Below are positions 6,673 through 15,049 of a DNA stretch of 64,000 nt, one piece after another. Location of the stretch: the NCBI RefSeq assembly GCF_042683405.1, contig NZ_JBHUJS010000003.1:434001-498000 (forward strand). The letters run 5' to 3'. Position numbers and translations under genes: made by a program. A model generated the notes under the pieces. It had not been told where the DNA came from, searched no databases, and saw nothing but the letters and a program-made list of their open reading frames with translations. The stretch's first letter is position 1, and each line of letters starts with the position of its first letter. Source of the DNA: Telluria sp042683405. Lineage in GTDB: Bacteria; Pseudomonadota; Gammaproteobacteria; Burkholderiales; Burkholderiaceae_D.

Positions 6673-8910
6673 ATGCCGCCAAACGAGCATACCGAAGCCG
6701 GCCACCACGGCCATCATCATCACCATGCGCACCCAGCCCACGGCAGCGAGCCCGCGCCGGCGGCGGACGTGCAAGGCGTGGCCGCGATGGCGGAGGCACC
6801 TGAGGGCACGATCTACACCTGCCCGATGCATCCGGAGATCCGCGAACCCAAGCCTGGCAACTGCCCCAAGTGCGGCATGACGCTCGAACCGGTGATGCCG
6901 TCGCTTGAGGACGAAGAGAATCCGGAACTGGCCGACTTTCGCCGCCGCTTCTGGTGGACGCTGCCGCTGACCGTCATCGTCACCGTGCTTGCGATGGTCG
7001 GCCACCGGATCTTCCCGGAGGGCCTGGCTGCGCAGAGCTGGATCGAACTGGCGCTGAGCACACCGGTCATCCTGTATGCGGGTTGGCCGTTCTTCGTGCG
7101 CTGGGCCCAATCGATCGCGCGGCGCAGCCCGAACATGTGGACGCTGATCGGCACCGGAACCGGCGCGGCGTATGGATACAGCCTGGTGGCGACGATCGCG
7201 CCCGACCTGTTCCCGCCCACATTCCAGATGCACGGCCGTGTCGGCGTGTACTACGAAGCGGCTGCCGTCATCATCTCGCTGACGCTCCTGGGCCAGATCC
7301 TCGAACTGCGCGCGCGCTCGCAAACCTCCGCCGCGATCAAGTCGCTGCTTGGGCTGGCGCCCAAGACCGCCCGGCGCATCCGGGACGACGGGACGGAGGA
7401 AGACATCCCGCTGTCCCACGTCCACATCGGCGACACGCTGCGGGTTCGTCCAGGTGAAAAGGTCCCCGTCGACGGCGAAGTGCTCGAGGGCGAGAGCGCC
7501 ATCGACGAATCCATGCTGACCGGCGAACCCGTGCCGGTGACCAAGCGCGCCGGCGACAAGATCGTCGGCGCGGCCATCAACACGAGCGGAAGCCTGGTGA
7601 TGCGCGCCGAGAAGGTGGGGTCGCAGACCATGCTTGCCCAGATCGTGCAGATGGTCGCCAACGCGCAGCGCTCGCGCGCGCCGATGCAGCGGCTGGCGGA
7701 CGTGGTGGCAGGCTACTTCGTCGTCATCGTCGTGGTCATTGCGGTCCTGACGCTGTTTGGCTGGGGGATCTTCGGGCCGGAGCCGAGCTGGGTGTATGGC
7801 TTCGTCAACGCGGTGGCGGTGCTGATCATTGCCTGCCCTTGCGCCCTTGGACTGGCGACGCCGATGTCGATCATGGCCGCCACTGGCCGCGCGGCCACGC
7901 AGGGCATCCTGTTCCGCGATGCCGCAGCGATCGAAGCGATGCGCAAGATCGACACGCTCATCGTCGACAAGACCGGCACCCTCACCGAAGGAAAGCCTGC
8001 TTTCGACAGCGTGCGCGCGGCGGAGGGCTTTACCGAAGAGGACGTGCTGCAGATAGCAGCGAGCATCGACCAGGGAAGCGAGCATCCGCTGGCGCATGCG
8101 ATTGTGGCAGAGGCGCGCGAGCGCGGCATCGTGCTGGACAAGCCGGAGACATTCGAGTCAGCCAGCGGGATCGGCGTGCGCGGGACGGTTGCGGGGCATC
8201 GCATCGCGCTCGGGAATACCACGCTCATGGAACAGGAAGGCATCGATTGGAAAGCGCTGGCGCAGGAGGCCGAAGCGCTGCGCGGTGAAGGCGCCAGCGT
8301 GATGTACCTGGCGGTGGACGGCCGGCTTGCGGGCCTGCTTGCGGTATCCGATCCGGTCAAGAGCACCACGCAGGAAGCGCTGCACGTGCTCAGGGAAGCG
8401 GGCCTGGCCGTCGTCATGGCCACCGGCGATGGCGTCACGACGGCGCGGTCGGTGGCCAGGCGGCTCGGCATCGACAAAGTACATGGCGAGGTAAAGCCGC
8501 AGGACAAACTGGTCCTCGTCGAGCGCCTGCAAGCGCAGGGAAAGATGGTTGCCATGGCCGGTGACGGCATCAACGATGCGCCTGCCCTGGCCAAGTCGAA
8601 CGTCGGCATCGCCATGGGCACGGGTACCGACGTGGCGATCAACAGCGCGCACGTGACGCTGGTGAAGGGCGATCTGCGCGCGATTGCGCGGGCGCGCACC
8701 TTGTCGGAGGAGACTGTCCGGAATATGCGGCAGAACCTCGGGTTCGCCTTTATCTATAACGCGCTCGGGATACCACTGGCGGCTGGGTTGCTCTATCCGG
8801 TGACGGGGCAACTGTTGTCGCCAATGATTGCGGCGCTTGCGATGAGCCTCAGTTCAGTATCCGTGATCGCAAACGCGCTGCGGCTGCGAAACAGAGACGC
8901 GCACGGATAG
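6673..8910 (+). CDS. copA: Cu+-exporting P1B-type ATPase
   Basis: 745-residue copper efflux pump. In order: a His-rich tail (residues 11-23), a compact heavy-metal-binding module with CPMHPEIREPKPGNCPKCGM (Cys50, Cys64, Cys67), membrane helices, the actuator motif LTGEP, the transmembrane CPC motif (388-390), the phosphorylation site D432KTGT, the SEHPLA motif, GDGINDAPAL, and the last-helix motifs YNALGIP and MSLSSVSV. CPC with YN and MxxSS marks Cu+ specificity (P1B-1). There is no CxxC HMA domain; the His-rich tail plus metal-binding module replaces it. ATG 6673 is preferred over GTG 6667 because GAAGGAG (6661-6667) is well spaced for it. A CueR-type promoter lies upstream. Confidence 0.96.
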   Translation: MPPNEHTEAGHHGHHHHHAHPAHGSEPAPAADVQGVAAMAEAPEGTIYTCPMHPEIREPKPGNCPKCGMTLEPVMPSLEDEENPELADFRRRFWWTLPLTVIVTVLAMVGHRIFPEGLAAQSWIELALSTPVILYAGWPFFVRWAQSIARRSPNMWTLIGTGTGAAYGYSLVATIAPDLFPPTFQMHGRVGVYYEAAAVIISLTLLGQILELRARSQTSAAIKSLLGLAPKTARRIRDDGTEEDIPLSHVHIGDTLRVRPGEKVPVDGEVLEGESAIDESMLTGEPVPVTKRAGDKIVGAAINTSGSLVMRAEKVGSQTMLAQIVQMVANAQRSRAPMQRLADVVAGYFVVIVVVIAVLTLFGWGIFGPEPSWVYGFVNAVAVLIIACPCALGLATPMSIMAATGRAATQGILFRDAAAIEAMRKIDTLIVDKTGTLTEGKPAFDSVRAAEGFTEEDVLQIAASIDQGSEHPLAHAIVAEARERGIVLDKPETFESASGIGVRGTVAGHRIALGNTTLMEQEGIDWKALAQEAEALRGEGASVMYLAVDGRLAGLLAVSDPVKSTTQEALHVLREAGLAVVMATGDGVTTARSVARRLGIDKVHGEVKPQDKLVLVERLQAQGKMVAMAGDGINDAPALAKSNVGIAMGTGTDVAINSAHVTLVKGDLRAIARARTLSEETVRNMRQNLGFAFIYNALGIPLAAGLLYPVTGQLLSPMIAALAMSLSSVSVIANALRLRNRDAHG

Positions 8911-9133
8911 ACCACAAGTTGAGCTTCGCTCCCTGGCCTTCCGATGTGGCCGATCGTGGCGCTGAGCCCGGTCGCGCAACAGTTCGTCTGGTCGATCATC
9001 CGTGCCCTCTGCCAATCAAGCTCATGAACTGTTGAACCTCAACAACATCCCTGATTTCTACATCAAAAATAGCTAACGGATTATCGGTAGAACTCGATAA
9101 AGAACATTTCCACTAGAGAGTCACCCGACCAGC

Positions 9134-9835
9134 CTAGGGAAAATAGAATGTCAGTAGCGCCCAGCCGGTAGCAAGTAATGCGGATAGGCAGAGCAGTCCC
9201 GCCGCCCCATTGGGCCGCAATGCACCGACGTAGCTCAACATGACGGTGGTCGCGTTCTTCTTGTTTGCGTTCTGTCCGCGCCAGGACGCAAAAATCTTCA
9301 AGAGCGCGAAAAGACCCGTTCCAGCTCCCGTCGAAAGAAGAACCACTCTGAACACCGAAAATACGTCGAGTTCGTGAAGGTTGATCTTTCGATAGATGAT
9401 ACCGATCGCAGCCATGGTCATCGCTGCGGCAATCGAGATGCATACGTTCAGGTATAAAGTCTTGCGACTTCGGACAGCCGCGTCTTCCAGTTCGACCTTA
9501 AACCGCTCGATTTTCTCGATCACCAACTCGGAAGCTTCGCGACGCGCGACTCGCAGACGTTCGTCTACTGTTGCAGCAATCTTCAAAGCAGCGTAATCAA
9601 TTAATGATGTGATGTCTTCTTTCGTTACGCTCCGCTGTTGGTGAAGTTCGTCCGAAATGAGCTTAACGTTGGATTGCAACTGCTCACTAGCATCGCGCAC
9701 AGACGCCGAAAATTGACGGCCCGCTAGTTGGATAGCGTCGCTGATCATCGGACTGAGCTGTTCGTCGACGATCTCCCCAACCAAGTCTTTGACCTGGTCC
9801 AGTTCGCCCCTTAGATCGGTGGTAAACAGTGCCAT
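9134..9835 (-). CDS. Unknown protein: N-terminal coiled coil with C-terminal membrane helices
   Basis: 233 residues, family not recognised. The first 120 or so residues are charged, heptad-like and probably coiled coil. Hydrophobic segments follow at about 127-148, 158-178 and 208-230. GGAG is well placed before the ATG at 9835. It lies 31 bases downstream of another coiled-coil/membrane gene on the same strand, so the two probably form an operon and possibly a membrane complex. Base composition is lower in GC than copA to the left, which suggests this is where the island begins. Confidence 0.6.
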   Translation of the reverse strand: MALFTTDLRGELDQVKDLVGEIVDEQLSPMISDAIQLAGRQFSASVRDASEQLQSNVKLISDELHQQRSVTKEDITSLIDYAALKIAATVDERLRVARREASELVIEKIERFKVELEDAAVRSRKTLYLNVCISIAAAMTMAAIGIIYRKINLHELDVFSVFRVVLLSTGAGTGLFALLKIFASWRGQNANKKNATTVMLSYVGALRPNGAAGLLCLSALLATGWALLTFYFP

Positions 9836-9866
9836 CTCATCTCCACACTCTGTATCTACGAGGCGA

Positions 9867-10505
9867 TTATGCCTTGCCCGAAATTCGCTCGACTAATGCC
9901 TGAGCAATGTTGATGTTAGCTGGCGCCTTCCCGCCAATTAGCGCAACCGCACGCTCTGCCGCGTCAGTCGCACGCTGGATCAACATATTCAAATTGTCCT
10001 CATTGAACTTCTTTGCAGTTTCTTTCGATTCCGGGATGTGGTGTGGCTGAAACGCCGGAACCCCGTTCACCATAAGCTGATACTGGTAACCCGTCTCTAT
10101 GTCAAAAGTCGCGTTAAAGTAGCCCTCATCTTTGACGATTCGAACATACGGGCGCACAGAAATGGAAAACAACGATGCTTGCAACTCAAAGTCTCTTCGG
10201 GCTTGCTCGCGAGCTGCAAGAGCCGCTCTGTCCCGCTCCTGTTGCAAGACACTGTTGTGTTCAATACGTGCAAGCGACAGTTTCTCTCGCTCTGCCGATA
10301 GCGCCGCATAGTGTTCCGACTCAAGCGCATTTTTCTCGGCCAGAAAATTCCGTTGATTCGTGTGGAGGCTTAGCTCCAGCTCCCGGATGCGCTGCTCATC
10401 AACCGACGCCTGCCGCTTGATCTTTCGAACTGAAATCGTATGAACACCAAGCGACGTCAGAGCGATCAAGACGCAACTTACACCGGCGAAATAGATGGGA
10501 TCCAT
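9867..10505 (-). CDS. Unknown protein: N-terminal membrane helix plus long coiled coil
   Basis: About 212 residues, not recognised. One transmembrane helix (PIYFAGVSCVLIALTSLGV) lies at the N-terminus. A coiled coil of roughly 90 residues rich in R, E, Q and A follows, then a small compact C-terminal domain (SVRPYVRIVKDEGYFNATFD onward). The frame also opens with a TTG at 10544; I prefer the ATG at 10505, which puts the helix at the very N-terminus. It precedes the coiled-coil membrane gene at 9134-9835 in a likely two-gene operon. Confidence 0.55.
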   Translation of the reverse strand: MDPIYFAGVSCVLIALTSLGVHTISVRKIKRQASVDEQRIRELELSLHTNQRNFLAEKNALESEHYAALSAEREKLSLARIEHNSVLQQERDRAALAAREQARRDFELQASLFSISVRPYVRIVKDEGYFNATFDIETGYQYQLMVNGVPAFQPHHIPESKETAKKFNEDNLNMLIQRATDAAERAVALIGGKAPANINIAQALVERISGKA

Positions 10506-10656
10506 GCGTCTCGCATTATTATCTTTCGAAGAAGCAATATACAACTAGAATCTACTGGCAGCAATACACCGACCGGATATTCGAACGTACGTTTCGGGCT
10601 GCTGAGTGTCCGCTACAATTGCGCGATGCAAAAATGATCTCCCATCTTCCCCGGCC

Positions 10657-10860
10657 CGATGACTGCCCGCAGCGCGGTGCTCACCGTCCTGCTTTCCGAC
10701 GCAGATCAGAACCGGGGGCGGAACTGATGCGCGGACGGGTCACACTTGCGGCGATCATCCGTGCCCTCAAGCGCAAATATCATTGGCCGATCGAAACCGA
10801 AAGCTTTCCGTCAAATGCCGCTGACGGCCGGGCTACGTAGGCCACGGTTTACAGCCGTCC
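10657..10860 (+). pseudogene. Remnant of a small helix-turn-helix-type gene
   Basis: Two frames together read like one short winged-helix protein. Frame one starts MTARSAVLTVLLSDADQNRG at 10657 and stops after 22 codons. The next frame continues TLAAIIRALKRKYHWPIETE and then SFPSNAADGRATYVG. The pattern 'alanine-rich helix, then WPIETE, then GR' resembles small HTH proteins common in Burkholderiales mobile regions. A frameshift near 10727 separates the halves. The assignment is from pattern memory only. A nearby 71-codon frame at 10903-11118 shows no recognisable domain. Confidence 0.4.
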
Positions 10861-11172
10861 TACTGTCGTCATCACGGCGGCGTTGAACGCAGGCGGCCGG
10901 GAATGGCTGAGGAGCAGGACGTTAGTAAAAAGTCAAGATTGGCAAATGTTCGAGCGCTAGCATTGCCGTTCTCCGCCGCATATGCTTTTCAGCTTGCCGG
11001 TCTGTCGCCTTCACCACTATTTCAACTGCAGGTGAGAAAATTGGACCCGCCCGACACCTGGAATGCAGGTTCAGGCCTGCGAATCCGGTATCTCGGTGCC
11101 GATAAAGCCAGCCGATAAGGCCCGATGCCCCCCGGTGGTACCATGTCAACTGACCAAATGAACGGGGACAGC

Positions 11173-11457
11173 ATGGATGCGCGAAACCTTTACCGATATC
11201 TTGAACGTGAGTTCGCAGGGAAGCTATCCCGGGCTGAGCTGGAAAATGGCGTAGCCTATTATTGGGAACGCAAGCGTGTTAATCCATCGAGTCGACTGAT
11301 TAGGATTACTGAGCGGGCAGACGGAGGAATCGCAGAGATCAAATTGGCGCAGTCATCTCTTCGCGGCCCAGATGTCATGATGCCTATGCCTGTTACTTAT
11401 GACGGGGTAGCGCAGGCGATGCGCAGCGAGTTACGGAAACTCCATAATGAATCCTAA
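11173..11457 (+). CDS. Unknown small protein
   Basis: 94 residues beginning MDARNLYRYLEREF. The start at 11173 is chosen because GGGGA lies four bases upstream; in-frame ATGs further up lack such a site. No domain recognised. The composition is soluble and charged, and codon use is unremarkable. It stands alone, 270 bases upstream of the three-gene PLD/helicase set and on the same strand. Those 270 bases (11458-11726) hold no clear gene, so I cannot say whether it belongs to that set. Confidence 0.5.
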   Translation: MDARNLYRYLEREFAGKLSRAELENGVAYYWERKRVNPSSRLIRITERADGGIAEIKLAQSSLRGPDVMMPMPVTYDGVAQAMRSELRKLHNES

Positions 11458-11726
11458 AGAAGCTTCGAACCATTACCTACGAGGCGCTGGGCCGCGCACG
11501 CCTGTCGCAGAAAGGCTCGGATACCGCCGCATCGGGTGAAAGTCAGTCGGTCAGAAGACACCTGCATGACTACTTTCGGGTACTATTTCCTTATCACAAT
11601 CAAGAGTAAGCAAGCGGAAATGTCCGGAACCAAGATACCGTCATCAGTGGCGCGCTCGCCCGCCTCCACCTTGCCGTACTTCTCCCACCCCGTGCGTACG
11701 CCGCAGTGACCGATTAAGGGGTATTG

Positions 11727-13112
11727 ATGAGCTCATTCCTGAATCGATATCTCACCGAATTCGATGAAAACCTATCTGGCGACTCCTATATCGATCCGAT
11801 CGGCACGCTGATCATCTGGTCCGCCTTCGGCCGTCAGGTTTTCAGCAACAGGATCAATTCGATCTCGAACGATGTGCGCAATTACACGCTGAATCTGTTC
11901 CACCACTACCTCATCAGGAAACTAGTTAACGATGATTCGGTCCTGCTCAGCAAATCGTTGAAAAACAAGTACCACGGCAAGGACACGCTGCATTTCAAGC
12001 AGGCCTGCCTGATCCTGCTCGAAAACCTGTTCGTGTATTCCATACTTCGCCACGAGAATACGGGCGAGGTGTCGCCTGGCGGGATCCTTGGCATATCCAA
12101 GGCTCGCCGGAGCTGGGAAAAGGATAGTGGCAAGCCGACGCTCAGGCTCACCCATGAGCCCGACGGACACATCTTGGTCCGTCAGCTCGGCCTGGGCGTG
12201 AGCGGCCGCTACAAGACGCCGCTGATGGAGATCGGCTTCTTCGACAGCAGCTACAACTACAACAAGCCGTTGTCGCACCAACGCTGGGCTGCCGCCGAAC
12301 AATTCATCACCGGCCGCGAGAACAAGCTGCTCGCCAAGCTCGCGCTCGAGGTCTATCCCTTCCTTAGGGAATGCGTGACCACGCGCAGCCACCGGGCCAG
12401 GCTCAGTTTTTCGGACGAGGTTCCGGTCGACCTGTCGAAAGCGTATAGCGGCGCGTTCGCATCGCCGGCCGTAGTGGGCGCCTACGCACGCAGCTTTTGG
12501 CTGGCGCAGACCGGGCTGGACAGTGGCGCCGCCGGCTCGCTGCTACAGGTGCTGGAAGCGGACCAGGATGACGAGCTCGATGCGCGGGAATTGCTGGAGC
12601 AGGCCCTCGAGCAGACGCTGCATCCCACCGACCAAGCCAAGCTGCAGGAAATCTCGCAGCTGGAACCGTTCCTTTCCGACTGCGCCCTCCTGTTCAACCT
12701 GATGGCGGCGGAGAGGACGCACACCGTCGCGGACGTTGCGGCTCACTGGCAGCGATTCGGGCGCGACGAGACTCGATTGGAGCAACTCGCACTGAACGTG
12801 TCGGAGCATGCCCGCCTCCCTGCGGTGAAAGGGAGTGCAGCCGCACAACGCCTCATGCAGTTGCAGCGTGTGGCGAGCGCAAAAGACCTCGACCAGCAGA
12901 TCCGCCTGCTGTCGGAGTACCACAAGTGGGTCATGCAGGTGCGTCGCCAGCAGCCGTGGCTGTCGGTCGACGCCAACGGCACGATCAAGGTTAGCGCGCG
13001 CACCTTGCCGCGACCCGCCCCGGCAGACTGGCCACCGGGTGCCTGGTATAACCAGTACTACCTGCCGCAGTTCAAAAACTTCGTGAGCGGCATGAAGGGA
13101 GCCATGGAATGA
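11727..13112 (+). CDS. Unknown protein, first gene of a putative PLD/helicase anti-phage operon
   Basis: 461 residues with no domain recognised by eye. The N-terminal half is mixed alpha/beta (DPIGTLIIWSAFGRQVF, then LRLTHEPDGHILVRQLGLG). The C-terminal half is mostly helical (ADQDDELDARELLEQALEQT) and ends in an aromatic-rich tail (WPPGAWYNQYYLPQFKNF). The ATG at 11727 is preceded by AAGGGG with good spacing; a TTG three bases earlier is less likely. Its stop overlaps the start of the PLD-family gene (ATGA). By position it is the specificity or assembly partner of the nuclease and helicase, which is inference. Confidence 0.75.
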   Translation: MSSFLNRYLTEFDENLSGDSYIDPIGTLIIWSAFGRQVFSNRINSISNDVRNYTLNLFHHYLIRKLVNDDSVLLSKSLKNKYHGKDTLHFKQACLILLENLFVYSILRHENTGEVSPGGILGISKARRSWEKDSGKPTLRLTHEPDGHILVRQLGLGVSGRYKTPLMEIGFFDSSYNYNKPLSHQRWAAAEQFITGRENKLLAKLALEVYPFLRECVTTRSHRARLSFSDEVPVDLSKAYSGAFASPAVVGAYARSFWLAQTGLDSGAAGSLLQVLEADQDDELDARELLEQALEQTLHPTDQAKLQEISQLEPFLSDCALLFNLMAAERTHTVADVAAHWQRFGRDETRLEQLALNVSEHARLPAVKGSAAAQRLMQLQRVASAKDLDQQIRLLSEYHKWVMQVRRQQPWLSVDANGTIKVSARTLPRPAPADWPPGAWYNQYYLPQFKNFVSGMKGAME

Positions 13113-15049
13113 AGCTCCTCACCGAACTGCAGAAACAGGTGAGCCGCATGGGCACGCTCCGTCACGCCTGGTTCACCAGCTTTAATGCCGACATCGAATT
13201 CATCGAGACCTACGTTCTCCCCGTTACGATCGGTGCGAACGTGCCGCGCAACGGACTCGAGTACGAACAGCTGCAGCAGGCGCTGATCGATGCGGACATC
13301 GACTTTCGAGTGTTCTGCGACCCTCGCTTCCTCGAAACCAGCCGGGTGAAACGGACCTGCATTCCGGTCCACGGGGTGCGGCCGGCGCGCACGGCAAACG
13401 TGTTTTCCGATACCAGCCTGTTCCATGCGAAGGTCATCTACCTGGAAGACAATGAAGGCAAGCGTGTCATCGGCACGGGCAGCGCGAACCTGACCGTGAG
13501 CGGCTGGGGGCGCAACCTTGAAGCATTCACGTTTTTGGATATCAACACCTTCAAGAACTACCGCGAGATTCGTAAATTCTTCACGCAGCTTTGCCTTGCC
13601 GCAGACATCGAGTGCACGTTGAAGGAGCGTCCGCGATTCGAGGAAAAGACCGACAACTGGCACTTCGTCCACAGTTACCAGGATCAATCGTTCGCGGAAC
13701 AACTGCTTGCCGATGCGGACGGAAGCGACCTGGTAGTCTGGTCACCCTACCTGCCACGCGACCTTGTGGGTTTCATCGGGAACCTGAAGGCTGCCGCCGG
13801 AATCGAGGATCTCGAGATCCACCTGGTACCCGACCGGCTCAAGGGGCAATACCTGCGCACGGAGTGGAATGAAGACCTGGGGCGGATGCTGGCCACCGGG
13901 CGCCTGACGGTCTACGAAAACCCGGCCCCACGCCATCCAAATACCGAGCTGTGCCACGCCAAATTGTGGAAGCTCCAGGGCCGGCTCGCGATCGGATCAT
14001 GGAACTTCACGGGTCCGGGTTCCAACTGCATGCGCGACGCCGATGGCACTCGGGGCCTGGACAACAATGTGGAGGCCGGATTCATCATCGAAGACAGGCA
14101 CGACATGTGGGAAGCCTGCGGCCGCAAACTCAGCCCCGGCGCCAACGATTTCGCTTCGCCCGCCCAACTGGACGAGGAAAGCCTCGAGGTGAAGCCGTTG
14201 CCGCCTTTCGACCTGCACGTTACCTTCGACTGGCTCGGACAAGGGTACAGCTTCGAGGGGAAATGGCTGGGGAATGGGCAACGGGGCGGATTCTCGGTGC
14301 GCCTTCCTGGCGTGACCGAACGGGTGCCGCTGGAATGGAACAGTGACCACCAACCCCAGCAGCCCGGCGAGCTGGAAGTCGACGATCGCGCTCTGCTGCG
14401 CGACCGCATCTGCATCGTGTATCGCGGCGATCAGGAAATCCACAAGGAGCTGCTGAAGGAAAAGCATGTACACTCGCGCCGTGCGCAGGCGTTCGAGTCG
14501 CTGCAGGATCTTCTGGAAGCCTTCGTTCAGGACGAGGACACAAAGGCCCTCCCCGACCTGCCACTTCGCGCGCCTGTCGAAGAAGACCCGCCGGCCCCGC
14601 CCGACAATCCGCCTGCCGATCTGGATGCGCCGCCCGACGCCGACCCGCGCAACCAGGGTGACATCAGTTACTTCAGGCTGTTTCATGCAATGCATGTGTA
14701 CCGCCAGAAGCTGTCCGGGCTACATACCCTCAAGGAACTGGACAGCCATGTCTTTGCGTTGCCGGGTTGCCTGCTGGAGCTGGTCGACAAGATGCGGGAG
14801 CAAATTGGTTATCCAGGGCGCGAAGTATTCAACTGGTTCCTCGCGAATGAAGTGCGCTCGCTGTGCGAATTTGCCCAAGCGCTGCGCCGCCGGTTAATCC
14901 GCGGCCTGTCCGAACGCGAGGGCGACTATACGCCGGTTCCTGTGTCGCGCTGGCGCAAACTCAGCACCGAGCTGCCGCTGCCACCGCCACCCGCCGGTGT
15001 GCACAAAGATTACCTGAACCTGCTCAGGGAGCAGTGCGAGTATGAGTAA
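13109..15049 (+). CDS. PLD-family (HKD) nuclease-like protein of the putative defence operon
   Basis: 646 residues with two phospholipase-D motifs: FHAKVIYLED then GTGSANLTVSGWG (His106, Lys108, Ser125, Asn127), and LCHAKLW then AIGSWNFTG (His283, Lys285, Ser297, Asn299). The second motif lacks the usual Asp after the Lys. This is the PLDc_2/helicase-associated nuclease type, not a lipase. A C-terminal beta-rich domain (about 340-470), a proline-rich linker near 480-515 and a helical tail follow. It overlaps the upstream gene by four bases and the helicase by eight, so the three are almost certainly co-translated. Likely role: cleaving nucleic acid handled by the helicase. Confidence 0.85.
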   Translation: MKLLTELQKQVSRMGTLRHAWFTSFNADIEFIETYVLPVTIGANVPRNGLEYEQLQQALIDADIDFRVFCDPRFLETSRVKRTCIPVHGVRPARTANVFSDTSLFHAKVIYLEDNEGKRVIGTGSANLTVSGWGRNLEAFTFLDINTFKNYREIRKFFTQLCLAADIECTLKERPRFEEKTDNWHFVHSYQDQSFAEQLLADADGSDLVVWSPYLPRDLVGFIGNLKAAAGIEDLEIHLVPDRLKGQYLRTEWNEDLGRMLATGRLTVYENPAPRHPNTELCHAKLWKLQGRLAIGSWNFTGPGSNCMRDADGTRGLDNNVEAGFIIEDRHDMWEACGRKLSPGANDFASPAQLDEESLEVKPLPPFDLHVTFDWLGQGYSFEGKWLGNGQRGGFSVRLPGVTERVPLEWNSDHQPQQPGELEVDDRALLRDRICIVYRGDQEIHKELLKEKHVHSRRAQAFESLQDLLEAFVQDEDTKALPDLPLRAPVEEDPPAPPDNPPADLDAPPDADPRNQGDISYFRLFHAMHVYRQKLSGLHTLKELDSHVFALPGCLLELVDKMREQIGYPGREVFNWFLANEVRSLCEFAQALRRRLIRGLSEREGDYTPVPVSRWRKLSTELPLPPPPAGVHKDYLNLLREQCEYE

